64,000 nucleotides of DNA. Source: Wolfiporia cocos (taxonomy: Eukaryota; Basidiomycota; Agaricomycetes; Polyporales; Phaeolaceae). Position 1 is the first letter of the stretch. Each line of letters begins with the position of its first letter. The notes beneath the pieces were generated by a model. It was not told where the DNA came from, made no database searches, and worked only from the letters and a program-made list of their open reading frames with translations. The stretch covers positions 1,612,001-1,676,000 of the forward strand of contig JACCLO010000005.1 of NCBI GenBank assembly GCA_029448655.1, in the 5' to 3' direction. Of this stretch, positions 46,432 to 58,714 are shown one piece after another. The position numbers were made by a program, and so were the translations under genes.

Positions 46432-46766
46432 GAGGAATGACATGAACGAACAAGACACAGCTCATCTGGGTCAGCGACCTAACCCACACAGATATTGAAA
46501 CGATGGGCGAGCATTGCATCTGCAGGTACAGGCAGAACGAACGGCCTACGTCCAGCTTGTCCATATTTCGGCCCGTTGCCTGCTCGCATAGATAGTCAAT
46601 CAGATGAACCGGTACACGAGGTAGACAGCGAAAACGTATGCGACTGTGGGTCCGTGCCGCATACACATAGGCGCCACAACATAAGTCCAGCTCGTCCACT
46701 TGGCCTACTTGACTTGTACCAGTCACCACCAACCGCAAGATCCGCGTCATAGTTAACTTGTTATTT

Positions 46767-47572
46767 ATGAAGAAGGTAGGATATTGATGCTGTGACCCTT
46801 TGCATGTATCGATATGTCGCACTTGCAGCATACCAGCCGCAAAACGCCGCGCTACCCGACTGTAATACGCAACCAGCGCACTTCAGCAAATCATCTCGTT
46901 GGAAAATTTGCTCAGTGCGAGCCAGCTGCGTACCAAGCGCCGACTACCAGCGAGGACGAGGCGATGGAGGGATCCGTGTACTCCGGATTGATGGACGTCC
47001 AAAAGCTCTTCGGGCAGCGACGTTCCACTTCATCAGCACCAGCATCCGCATGCAAGATTCACGGCTGCCTTCTCTCAGGAGCATGCATTCTCGAACGAGC
47101 ACCTCGACCGCTGGTGGTTGCGGCCGGCACCGGCCACGACTTACGAGCGCATCGAGGCCTGGAGACGTGGCCTGAGCCAGAATACACACATGGTCGAAAA
47201 CGGTCACGATGATGTCAGAAACCAGTTACATTCCATGTATGATTTCGGCTCACCTTGTGTGCTGACCTCGCAGAACATTTTGCAGCCGTCCGCCGCGGCT
47301 GGGTCCTGGTCGAAGGTTGAAGGACATAGGTTATATGGATGGCCTCCCTCTGGAACTTCCGACTGCTCGCAAGAGGAGACCTTACAGCACCGTCCCATGT
47401 CCTATGAGCTCAGACCTGGTAAGTTTGTCCGCTGATGAAATAGGCAAGCTGACTGATGCGGGCCCATAGGCGACGACGACCTTGCAGACGAGGAAATGGC
47501 AGTCGATGGCAGTGATGGGGCCATGACCATGTGGATTGGTTTCTTGTCGTCATGTTCACAGCTATCTTCATG
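46767..47572 (+). CDS. Orphan family B, copy B1 (one-base frameshift)
   Basis: Exon 1 is M-K-K (46767-46775), then GTAGGATATTG ... CTTGCAG, and the main exon HTSRKTPRYPTVIRNQRTSA, CEPAAYQAP, EDEAMEGSVYSG. At 47001-47004 four A bases stand where B2 implies three; the frame shifts there. Taking the shift into account, the exon continues SSSGSDVPLHQHQHPH, PAPATTYERIEAWRRGLSQN and ends VENGHDD at GTCAGAAACC. Exon 3 (NILQPSAAAGSWSKVEGHRL) and exon 4 (ADEEMAVDGSDGAMTMWIGF, TGA 47570-47572) keep frame. Family B shares the A intron positions and KTPR start. Either a young pseudogene or a sequencing error in the A run. Confidence 0.5.
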
Positions 47573-48012
47573 AAAGACATTTTCGATAGAAGGCGAAGGC
47601 CACATGCCAGCTTATATCTGGAAGACCAGAGCATCTTGAGGAAGAGATAGACACCGACCATACGAGAAATAATTATCTGTAATGAGAAATGGGAACACAC
47701 ATTGCAAACGGTAGCAATCCGTTCCACGATACCACAGACTGAGCATGCAATAACCGCGTGTGGGGTCTATCACAAGATCTGGTTCAATGCGACAGCCTGG
47801 CCTCGCCTACGATAGAAAACCCGGCGAGCCATAGTTTTTCCAAGAATCATCCCGCCCAACCGATGCTAGACACCCGTCTAGGATCAGGGGAACGCGCAGA
47901 ACCACCTCCTATTGCAGATGAACGACAGCAGCCCCAGGTTAGCGAACAGTACTTCGGGCCGTGGAAAAACGCCGCCTGTCCGTATAATGCCTAACCATGG
48001 CCGCAGTCGCGG

Positions 48013-48048
48013 GGACGCCCGATCATAAATTTAACGTCGCCCGCTTTC
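48013..48048 (+). promoter_or_regulatory. Orphan A-type promoter without its gene
   Basis: CGCCCGATCATAAATTTAAC followed by GTCGCCCGC is the best match to the family A upstream core, but no A exon follows. Its mirror at about 59681-59720 stands before A4. The gene on this side is missing, and the array similarity stops at about 48060. Confidence 0.5.
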
Positions 48049-48059
48049 AAAACCTGGTC

Positions 48060-48656
48060 AACTATTTAGTCTCCAGAAATAAACAACGAGTCTTACCTAA
48101 GTGACTCTCGGCTTGCGGTGTGCCGCGTCAGCAGCACCCCAACTGGACGTTTATGTAAGTACGGTCTATGTTATATTGCTGAAGTACCCATGATACTAGT
48201 GATCATTTCATGAGAATGCACCACCTGCAAGCTGGTGGCAAGACAAGGACAGCTATGTGCGTCGTAGTCTTGAAGTTGAAATTGTGATTGACGATGACAG
48301 CTAGCTGACTTCTTATATCTTCGATCGTCTTTTCTAAATTTGTCGCAGAGCGACACTTTCCAACAAGTCCAAACAGCGTTAATTACGCCTCTACGCCTCC
48401 GACATTCGGTGTGTTATCTCCGTGAAGTGCGGTCGGCCGCTTTGTGGCTGCATAATGGCTTGTATTCTCTTCTCCTGACGTGGAAGCCGGCACAGCGGTG
48501 CACATAATAATCACAGTAGACTACGCAAAGCAACTCTTCTCTTACTAACGATCTGGCAGTCATTCGCCTAAATATGGATGTCCGAACGGACATATCATGA
48601 GTGTAGTAGAACAAGTAGGAAACGGATGATGGTAGGCAGATGGTCGCCAGATTACA
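48060..48656. other. Intergenic region before the cenH3 3' end
   Basis: No supported gene. Short overlapping frames on the minus strand (48414-48614) have no motif. The similarity to the 59-kb array ends at the left border of this stretch. Confidence 0.35.
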
Positions 48657-49505
<849 letters not shown>

Positions 49506-49878
49506 GGCCTTGCGTCGACGCGGGGCAGCAGGCGGTCAGTGAGTAAAGTCTGAGTTGCTAGTGAGCGTGTCGGTGATCGAATTCCGTTGGTGTTGCGGTG
49601 CTTAATGCGCAGGAGCGAGACAAGCAGGAGGACGCGTCGGGTATCGTGGGAGGGAGGGAAGGAAGATGGTGGGGAACGAGTCGACGGTTTGGACAATGGA
49701 TTCGAACGACGCGTCGCATTCGGCAACCTGGTCACGCGTTTCGCGTTGCATTCGGGCGCTTAAATGCGCTTCTAAATTGCCCGACTTCAGGTAAGCCACT
49801 GGTCTCACTGCGTATTTGGCCTTTGTTTTCTACCCCACTGCGTAGGGAACTGCCGCCATATACCACTGATCTGTTGCC
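49506..49878. promoter_or_regulatory. Divergent promoter region, cenH3 / exonuclease
   Basis: This 373-bp stretch separates two divergent start codons and must hold both promoters. I see no clear TATA box and no obvious paired motif. Confidence 0.35.
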
Positions 49879-51427
49879 ATGCCAGACGCCATAACAGGGT
49901 TCTACAGATTCACTGATATATGGTTTGAGTGGCGCGTATTCTTCCTGCATGTTGAGCGTCGCCTGGGGCTGAAATGTTGGTTGTTGGACGTGCGATGTTC
50001 CATAGGTGTCAGTCGTTGCCTAACCCTAATGATGTCGGTCCGCTCAAAGCGCTCATTGGATGGGATTCCATCGTTCACCCTGATCATCCCCTTCACAAGG
50101 AGGGGGTGGATGGAATTGAGTTGTACCTAGGTACACACACTGATCTGTACTTTGCTGTGCTAAACAACGGCTAGGTACATTCCCCAATGGAGAGATGCGC
50201 TTGCTATTCTCGTCAAAACAAGTGGAATATCTGCGTTATTGGCTGCACGCAATGAAGCTCACAGAATCACTCATCCCTATCCCTTCCTCGGAGTATCTGT
50301 TGCAAGCTAAAGACCTCATAAACTACTCTCCAGCCGTATATAAAGATGTCCCTTCTCTGAAGAAAGCTGTTAAGGTGAGCGAATTGGGGCACAATCCGCT
50401 CATCGGATGCTCATCGTTTCTGCGGTTCACCCATTCTACAGAGTATTGACAAGAATAACAAACGTCTCAAGAACGCACCATCGCTGCTAACTACACTCCG
50501 AAATACATTTGAGAAGATCCGGCTGTTTTGGGATGCCAAAGTCGGAACGTGGATGTCCATCGATCTCGAATCGTGGGACCGCGACCATACCATGCTGACA
50601 GAATTCGGATGGAGTCTCGTTCGATGGGACGGAGATAGCTCAGCTCGGAACGAAATTACTGAGGACGGCCATCTTATTGTGAAGGAATACAGGAACTACA
50701 GAAATACATACGTAGCAGACAACCGAGGTGTCAGTGCTTATGATACACCCTCACGATTATCTGAGCTGATCGATCGTCACAGAACTTTTCCTTCGGTGAG
50801 AGCGAAGTTATCGATAAGAAGGCCTTCCGACAACGTGTTCGCGACATGATCGCAACTCATCGCGCATCTGGCCCACTCTTTTTAGTTTTCCATGATTACA
50901 AGCAAGACATCAAGTATGTACAGGCATACAGCCTGGTTTCATGAGAGTTGATGGCCCTACGCAGGTATTTGCGTGAGCAGCTCCAGGCACTCTCTGATTT
51001 TGACTCGCTCCTGCCCGACCAAATGCCCTCCGAGGGTGTCTACGTTATTGATACATCGGATATGTTCGCTGCTCTCGAGGGCGAGTCAGGAGGGAACAAG
51101 CGGTCCTTGGAGCGAGCCTGCCGGCTCCTGCAAATCCCGGTTGACTACTTGCACAACGCGGGCAATGATGCACACGTCAGTTCGCATGCTATTCATGTCA
51201 TCCGATCAAGCTCATGATTTGGCTTTAAGTTCACTATGCTGGCCATGCGATCGATGGCCTCAGGCGATCCTGTCGATGTGCAGCGCGAGAAGCGCTGGCC
51301 GAACCGCACGACTAGTTTAAATCCGAAGGTGCACTTCAAGACGTGGGAGGAGGACTCGGACATGTCCGACATGGAGGGCATCATGTCCGCCGATGCACAC
51401 GCGCATGACGAAGAAGATCCGAGCTGA
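49879..51427 (+). CDS. Gfd2/YDR514C-like 3'-5' exonuclease (RNase H-like, DEDD type), possible frameshift
   Basis: The first exon (ATG 49879) reads RFTDIWFEWRVFFLHVERRL. Next come KALIGWDSIVHPDHPLHKEG and EMRLLFSSKQVEYLRYWLHA, the usual N-terminal region of fungal Gfd2-like proteins. The catalytic part starts WMSIDLESWDRDHTMLTEFG (the D-x-E pair), then YRNYRNTYVADNRG and FSFGESEVID across a short intron. FLVFHDYKQDIKYL gives the second Asp, VYVIDTSDMFAALEG follows, and CRLLQIPVDYLHNAGNDAHF gives the final His and Asp. It ends in an acidic tail, TGA 51425-51427. Near 50172 the frame breaks: A-V-L-N-N-G then TAG, while the continuing text LGTFPNGEMRLL lies in another frame; no intron with GT..AG fits. 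Likely a one-base deletion, or an error. DEDD-type activity is inferred from family. Confidence 0.75.
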
Positions 51428-52226
51428 ATGGCCTTGATGAGAAGATTTGTACGAGTTGGTAAGGTATCTAATTGCTGTATCAAATGCACTGGAGATCTGT
51501 ATCATGCTCTGTATCGGTTCATCGCGGTGTAGCAATCATTCTCTGCATGCTTGTATTCCCATTTGCGGGGTGTAAATGTACAGTAGCTGGTGGCCCTGGA
51601 TCGGGCTGGATTTCGTATGGCAATTATGAGCAAATTACAGATCATCGTCACCGATCGTCCGTTAGACAGGTTGATCGACGTGTACTTCCGGGTCTCTACT
51701 ATGCTCCCTGAACTGAGCTATACAACACCCCGGCCACTGCTCCAGTGTCCCAACTTCATGTGCTCTCGTCTGCCTTCAGAGCTCATGAACACCTTTAGGA
51801 CCACTCGCGCTTGATTTGGCAACTTCCTGTATTCACTCCTTGTCTCCCAAAGCTGTAATGTCTCTAGCTCCTCATAAGGGCAACCTTCGTACTGCAGCCG
51901 CCTAAAAGTAGAGATACTGCGGGCGCGCGGTCACACAGGCCGTTTGTCATACGGAACCTCTGTTCTTCTGATACCGCAAATCCATCTTTGGTGCCACACG
52001 CTTCGACTCCCAAGATGAACTATTGCGCTTGATTTGCTATCTTGCCATGTGGTGGGAATTGATTGTCGAGATCGCGTATGCCTTCCTATACAGTCGGAAC
52101 ATTTTGCCAAGGACTGTGAGCGCCGCAGGCTGGTATCGTCAGATAATATATAACACCAGCTGCTTCTTAGGAGCTGGTACGAGCCTCTCTCTCAGATCCC
52201 AGAGGTAAATCAAGCTACTAGAGGAT
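51428..52226. other. Intergenic, exonuclease to carboxypeptidase
   Basis: No supported gene. A short TATAATATATAACACC stretch near 52141-52156 lies about 75 bp before the carboxypeptidase ATG and is a fair TATA-box candidate. Confidence 0.4.
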
Positions 52227-54399
52227 ATGCGGTCTCATAAAATGTGCACGCTCATACTGGCGGGCCTGGCATTCTCTCTGAATATCTCCATTGTTCTCTC
52301 TACACCAAGACCGGCGATATCTAAGGGAGCACAAGCCGTACTTCAGACCTATCGTACCGAATATGTCTCGCGTGCGCAGAATGACACCAGTATCAGATAC
52401 GTTACCAACTCTGGAATCTGTGAGACGACGCCAGGTGTCAAGCAGATCTCCGGGTATCTAGATGTGGGCGCGAATATGTCTATGGTATGGTCATCATCGT
52501 CATTGTCGCATGGCGATAATAAGCTCACCGATCTCCTCAGTGGTTCTGGTTCTTTGAGTCCCGGAATGAGCCGGAGACTGCGCCTTTTGCTCTATGGTTA
52601 GTGGAACCATCTGCCCATAAATGCATAGTGACACATACTCACAACAGGCTGAACGGCGGCCCGGGCTGCTCATCGATGCTGGGACTTTTTCAAGGTGCCC
52701 CAGGTGCCTTTACCAAGCCGCTCCTTAACTGACGCAGGGACTGAACTGAAGAGAACGGCCCATGCCACGTCACCCCGGACGGTAATGCCACCTTCATCAA
52801 CCCATATAGGTGGGAATAACTTCGCCCTGAACTCTCCTTAATCTCACAACTTCATGTGTACATAGCTGGAACAACATCAGCAATAGTAAGCGATTTTATC
52901 CGACGTAATCTGCCCATTCACTGAATACGAAGGGTCACAGTGATGTATATCGATCAGCCCATCGGCTCTGGTTTCTCGTACGGTACTGTGGACGTCAACA
53001 GCACGTTCGCCGCTGCTCCCGCGGTATGGAAGGCTATACAGATCCTGTTTGAAAGCGGAGAGTTCTCAGAATACCAGAGAAGAGAGTAGCTATCCCGCTT
53101 GCAGGCAGCATGCACTTGTACTCAAGGTTGAACAGGTTCATTTTTGGTACCGAGAGCTATGGCGGACACTATGGGCCCGCATTCGTTACCTACTTTGATG
53201 AGCAGAACGCGAAGATCGAGAACGGCTCCCTGGAAGGAGAGCAGATAAACGTCAGCGCTCTCATGATTAACAAGTGAGTCACTCCTGGTCTACTGAGTGA
53301 TTGAACTCATGGTCATCGCTTCAGTGGGTGGTATGACCCACTCCTTCAGAACGAGGCCTATGTCACCTTCGCAACATACGCCCCAGGATACGGGCAGCTC
53401 CAGAACGACACCGTGATTGCACAGCTCAACGAGGCATTTTACGGACCAGGCGGATGTCGCGAGCAGGAATTGGACTGCTATGCTGCAGGGGAAGCCCCAG
53501 AGAGCAACAAGATTTGCAGGACGGCCGACGCATACTGCGTGCGTTATCCACACTCGTGAATCTCTTCTTTTGCCTTTTGCAACTGACCACATACAACAGA
53601 TCGACTATGTATTGATCCCTGCCGTAGGCGACCGCGACGTGGACGACCTTAGACAGAACTCCTCTGCTCTCTTCCCTCCTGAGTACTACGTCACGTACCT
53701 GCAAGACCCAGAAGTCATGAAAGCGATCGGCGCAGAGGTCAGCGGGGCCGTTGAACTTGCAGGAGTAAGCTGACACGTGTCATAGTCCAACTATGTGGAG
53801 TGCTCTGACCCTGTGGACAGCGAGTTCGAGCGCACAGGTGACGATGCGCGCACGTTGCTGCCGCAGCTGTCGGAGCTCGCAAACTCGGGGCTCAAGATGC
53901 TCATCTGGGTGAGTTTCCTCTGCATGTTTGCGAGCCTTGCCGAATGCTCATCGCAGTGGAATGTAGGCGGGAGATGCAGATATCAAGTGAGTATCATCTC
54001 GTTAGGATTTCCTGGATCGATCGACGACGCCACTTTAGCTGTAACTGGCTTGGTGGTCACGCTTCGGTCCTCGCCATGGACTGGTACGGCAACAAGACGC
54101 TGCACAACACGCCCTTCACGAACATGACCATCGCGGGCAAACCAGTCGCAGCTGTTCAGAATGTAGACAACTTCACATTTGCGTAAGAGCTTCTCGTCCC
54201 TTCAGGGCCAGATTATCTGTTGACACGTCGCCTTGCAGGCGAGTATACGAAGCAGGGCACGAAGTGGTGCGTTGGTGTCTGCAAAACTCTGTCGGCGTTG
54301 TGAATGACAACAATTTAACAGGCTGCATTCCAACCACAGGCGGCGTTGGAGATATTCTCGCAAGTGATTAAGAAGGAGCCACTGCACTCTGTTCCGTAG
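52227..54399 (+). CDS. Secreted serine carboxypeptidase (MEROPS S10)
   Basis: ATG 52227 begins [20 protein letters not shown], a signal peptide; the second Met (52242) is an alternative start. Exons join in frame with many introns of 43-60 nt. Family landmarks in order: [89 protein letters not shown]. The catalytic Ser lies in [46 protein letters not shown] and [10 protein letters not shown] follow. The catalytic Asp lies in WAGDADINCNWLGG, which spans two introns. The catalytic His lies in VYEAGHEV, followed by [20 protein letters not shown] and TAG 54397-54399. The Pro usual after GHEV is Ala here, made by the last splice join. All triad residues are present; it should cleave C-terminal residues outside the cell or in the vacuole. 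Confidence 0.88.
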
Positions 54400-54856
54400 A
54401 TCCATGTGTAGTGTGAGCTGTTTCCTTACGAACACGTTCCGAGTTGTAATCAGGGAATGAGCAAGTTGATGACACTTTCGGCCTGATCATGGCGTGCTGA
54501 GCCATTCTTGTTCACCATAAATATAACAGCAATTAATTTCGCAAGCGCGATTTTATACCGGCCGTTGTCCGCTACTCAGCGTGCCCTTACACTAACTTCC
54601 TCCACTTCACTAGGTCTGCCTTCCCTGCCTTCCGCTCCGGCGCCCACGGCCAGCAAGCAAGAACCCTCGCCGCTACCGCGGCGGCGAGCCCAGTACTAAT
54701 TCCACACTAAGTACACTATCGTCGTCTGTGGGTCTGTATGTTGCAGCGTTTATATTGCAGCGTAGCCTGAGCGTCCACGCGCCCCTTTGCCATAAGTTAC
54801 TACCGAATGACCGTTCCCGCGTCGGGGTGACAAAGCGCACACGCACGAGGTGGGCT
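54400..54856. other. Convergent 3' intergenic region
   Basis: Between the 3' ends of the carboxypeptidase and the ceramide synthase. A CATAAATATAACAGC stretch near 54516 resembles a poly(A)/AT-rich signal. No gene supported. Confidence 0.35.
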
Positions 54857-57334
54857 CTATTCCTCCTTCTCGTCCTCGTATTCCTCCTCGTCCGAGCGAT
54901 CGTCGCCTATCTCCGAGAGCTCCTCCACGCGCAGGGCGCTAAATGAGGAAGGGGGAGGTTAGTGAGGAGAGGGGAAGGAAAGATAGAGGGAGGGACGTAC
55001 CGGAGCCCGATGCGGAGCATGAGGGCATACCAGAAGAGGTTGAGGAACTGCAGAAGGAGAATCGGGACGAAGATCTGGTACTTCATCCACCACACCATCC
55101 ATACGCCATCCTCCGGCGCCCATCGCTTCGACGTCTCTCTGCAGTGTGGTGTCAGCTACATCGGCTGAAAGCTGTGGAGGTGGCGCACGCACGGCATGAG
55201 GTCAAACTCGGTCCAAACGGAGTGAAGGATGACGATGTTCAGCCAGTGGCGGAAGTACCTATATCGAGGGTGAGTGCTGTGAAGCGTCGCATGTGAAGTG
55301 TCGCGGCGATACGCACGTCCAGAAGCCGATGAGTACAAAAAAGGTGGCGATCTTCGCTCGCGACCATTGAATATAGTTGAGAATTTTCGAGAACTGAATG
55401 CAAGCCCTCCGTCAACATAAGTGGTGGTGCCTCAAATGGCGAAGCGTACCGCGAGGAACGTATCTGGTACGTCCATGCTGACATACACCGCGTTCCCGAT
55501 CAGCGTCAGGTTGATCAGGTAGCTCCATCTATATCACCATTCCCATTAATCTCCATTCCACTTGAATGAATTCACAAGACCAGGACGTACCCGACTAGCC
55601 AGAGCGTGACAAAATGGTGCGCGACGAGCTCAGAGTAGTCCTTGCGCGGCTTTTCGAGGTTGAGCAGGAGCACGATAAGCTGCTGACACCAGTACGCGGC
55701 CTGCACGAGGTAGTACCGCTTCAGCTCGGGCGTCATCTCCCAGTGCGGGTAGTCGATCCAGAAGTACTCCGTGCGGTACCACCACGTCGGGAGCTGTGAC
55801 ATAATCCTCTATCCCATCGGCGCCCACATTAGTACGCACAAACAGAGCAGCAGCAAGGCGCAGGCGCGACGTACGATGCCCCACGTGCCCATGATCGTAA
55901 AGTACACGAGCGCATACCCCTGCTCGCCGAACCGCGCAAGCTTCGCCTCCTTCCTAATCCCGAACCAGCGTGCAACGGGCTGGCACACGTACAGCGTTAT
56001 GGCCTGCCGGAAGAACGACCAGAAGACGACGTAGTACGTGATGAACACGAGGTCAAGATAGCCCTTTGCGTACCGCGGCGCGTCCGCCGTCGCGAGCGTG
56101 CCCGGCCCCGGCGTGACGGGGTGCGAGATGAAGAGCAGAGGTGCGAATGGGTTCGGGAGCCCCGTGTGGATGAAAGGCGTGAACAGCTCCCAGTTCGCCC
56201 AGAGCACGAGGACGATAAGGAGCATCTTGAGGGAAGAGGCTGCGGAGGCGTCAGTTCATGCGCTTTGGGGTTGTGAGGCGGGAAAACCTGGGCGAAGCAG
56301 TATATCGCGGACCAGATCATGTAGAGCAGGATGCTCAACCAAAGTGTCCCCGCCATTAGCAGGGCCTCCGGAGGTCGTGGACATGACAAGGAACGAAGGT
56401 AGAGACAGGTGCAATCAAGGGGTCTCGTAAGACGTGCCGGGTCACTCGGCAGTGGCGGACATCCCCACAGTGCGCTTTCGGGAGATAGAAGAGGACGTAT
56501 ATATCACCTCCCATAGCGCTGACAAAGGAGAGCTTGTCTGAACGAGGCAGCTTCTGCCAATTCAAACTTGGGGCATCGTCTTGGCGAGTCCCCAGCCTGA
56601 ATGCGGGCATACAGTAAAGTCCGCTATCAGACTTGAAGAATAGAGAGATCTCTTCACCCCCAAGCGCGCCAAACGTGCGTCACACTCCTCTACTCAATAG
56701 TGCCCGCGTCCGAGCAGTTTTATGAACGGCAGACGCGCAGATAGGCCGATACAAGCACTGCACATGTATGAGAGCGTGCCTCGTACGTCAACTTCTCCCC
56801 AGGCCAGCCAACGCTCGTCAATCTTGGCGGTTCCGAAGCATTTCCGTGCGTGCGCGGGGCTCCGAGCGGTGCAAACCCCAAGGGGGACCCTGCGAATGCG
56901 CCGGCGCCACGGCGGCACAAGCATAGGCGGCACCGATAAGCAGAAGATACGCACACGGAACGACAATCCATCTCATGGACTTGAGGTCGGCCAAGAATCC
57001 CAGGGATTCATGCGACCAACGGTTGACGTTCGGCGTACCGTTCGGCGAGCGGAGGGGCGGCTCGACGGGGGAATTGTATTGGGCACCGAGCGGACTGTAA
57101 AGGACGTGAGCACCTCGTAGCGCGCGCAGAATGAACACAAATGGACGCACGTCTGCGGCCGGAAGGGCCCCGTGAGGTGGTGTGCGGAGTCTGTTCTGTG
57201 AAGTGCGCGTGAAGACCGGTAAATCCGGAGAGGGTGCGAGCTCACTCGATGTGCTTGAGGTTGCGGAGGGCATTCGAGCGGAAGCTGGGCCTGCGAGGCT
57301 TGGGCGCGGGTGGGCGCTGTCGTGCGGTGGACAT
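54857..57334 (-). CDS. LAG1: Ceramide synthase (LAG1/TLC domain), N-terminal exon join unresolved
   Basis: It makes ceramide from a sphingoid base and fatty acyl-CoA in the ER membrane. Exons read: 57246-57334 (MSTARQRPPAPKPRRPSFRS), 56957-57190 (HESLGFLADLKSMRWIVVP), 55875-56239 (SSLKMLLIVLVLWANWELFT, GLPNPFAPLLFIS), 55591-55808 (MSQLPTWWYRTEYFWIDYPH, YSELVAHHFVTLWLVG), 55450-55528 (WSYLINLTLIGNAVYVSMDV), 55317-55393, 55193-55258, 55001-55138 (VWWMKYQIFVPILLLQFLNL), 54857-54938, with an acidic tail ending YEDEKEE. The Lag1 motif with its two His (AHHFVT) and the later Asp (MDVPDT) are present. Exons 3-9 keep frame perfectly (341 codons). Exon 2 to exon 3 is 717 bp apart and one base out of frame, so a micro-exon, other splice site or base error is hidden there. 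Confidence 0.88.
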
Positions 57335-57759
57335 GGTGGTTTCGGAAAGAGAGAGAGGGTGGGACAGCTCTTGCTGGCGGGGTGTCCAAGCCACTGTAGA
57401 CGCCCGTGATCGGACGCGATCGCGAGGGCGTCTACGCGCGAATGCCGTACTCGTACTCGGTGCCGTCACTCTGGCGATGCGTTGTGCCTCGCCCGCCACC
57501 TCCGTCATGTTATCCTTTCGTCTTGCCATCGCATGTCTGGACTATACTGCTGACGGTCGCTCTCTGTGGCCTTGAATGGCTCGAGCATTTAACCGTTCCA
57601 TATTATCCACTGCCGTCGGGGAGGGCCGGCACGTGCGGAGACGGGGTCTAACAATCTTTCACACATCAGCAACAGTCAGCTGCCGAGACGGAAATCGGCA
57701 TCGTTCGGCAGGATTCTTCATTGCCGCGGGCCACCCGAGACCGAGTGCCTGTGTCTCTG

Positions 57760-58120
57760 CTGCGTCACTGCTTACAACCTGACGACCGCGCTGCATCGCT
57801 GGCGCAAGGAACGCACGCAAGAGCGGTTCGGTGCTGCGGTCCTTGATGACTTCAGGTCCGATCTTGTTCTTCCGGACGCGGTCTTGCTGCGCCTCGTGCA
57901 GTGTGCCAAAGAAGGGAAGATCGTTTCCGTAGCAGACATCAAGAGGGAGACGGGATGGGGGGAAGCCAGTCTGTACGGAAGTGATGTCCTCAAGCTAATT
58001 CTGGTGTACGTTGTCCGCTTAAGTGTTTTTCGTCCTCTAATCATATGCTACAGCTACTTCCCGCCTGAGGTCGCGCTGGAATCGACGCAGATTTCGTTGA
58101 GGGGCCTGTCATTAGGCTAA
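57760..58120 (+). CDS. Unidentified protein fragment, C-terminal-like
   Basis: The plus strand holds a protein-like stretch without a start: ALHRWRKERTQERFGAAVLD, VLLRLVQCAKEGKIVSVADI and KRETGWGEASLYGSDVLKLI, then a donor (GTACGTTG, 58007) and acceptor (CTACAG, 58052), and YFPPEVALES to a TAG near 58118. It resembles the C-terminal end I associate with agaricomycete RecQ-like helicases, but this is from memory of general style and not certain. Nothing upstream to 57.4 kb reads as the rest of such a protein, so it may be a relic. Confidence 0.35.
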
Positions 58121-58714
58121 GGGTCAAGCGGGCAAGGAATACTTCGCTGTATCAATACTTCCCGAAATGCAGCTCGAGGAGGAATCCGTAACTGTTGCTC
58201 TTGAGCGGTCGCAGCAGCTTATACCGGTTACGTCAGGCGAGTTGGACCGTGTTGAAGTACGCGGTGTTGATTTCGGACGGTCCCCAGCGCAGCGGCCACT
58301 GCCTCTGCATAATACACAGTATATGTAGATCCAATACCACAAATACAACAATAACTGCACTTCTGGAAACGAATGTGAAAGCCTTTGGCCATGGCGCTGT
58401 TTGGCCTTGTTGGAGCGGATGGAGACAATAAGCTGCCATCCAAAAAGCGGAGTCAAAGCGATTGCCCTTCTACCATCATCTTGGATTATTATGTTCGTGA
58501 ATAATGCCTCAACGTCTGCGGCCGGCACATTGCATAGCACCGGGATCATGACCTACACGTCAGGGCTCTGTCTGCTGACGCGTCGACGAACAGCAGATCC
58601 AGAGATTGATGGAACTTGTTGAAGCATCCTTGCATTACGCCCGGCCTGTACCACCTTGCTCGAAACATCAAAAGTCTACTACACGGCGACGACGTTGATA
58701 CAGTGTTGGATCGA
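58121..58714. other. No gene recognised
   Basis: Short frames on both strands overlap without motif. A stretch ISLLSGRSSLYRLRQ-like on plus and its shadow on minus are not supported by splice sites. The A4 gene begins its 3' end at the right border. Confidence 0.3.

Larger units (their letters stand above)
44060..48060 (+). repeat. Plus-strand orphan array (A3, Z3, B1), inverted relative to 59.7-62.9 kb
   Basis: Upstream block, gene A3, gene B1 and a terminal promoter-like stretch at 47.76-48.05 kb recur in reverse complement at 62.9-59.70 kb (A5, B2, then the promoter of A4). For example 47765-47830 (CACAAGATCTGGTTCAATGC) mirrors about 59930-59990. The two arrays face each other around the 48.06-59.7 kb block. 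Confidence 0.7.
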
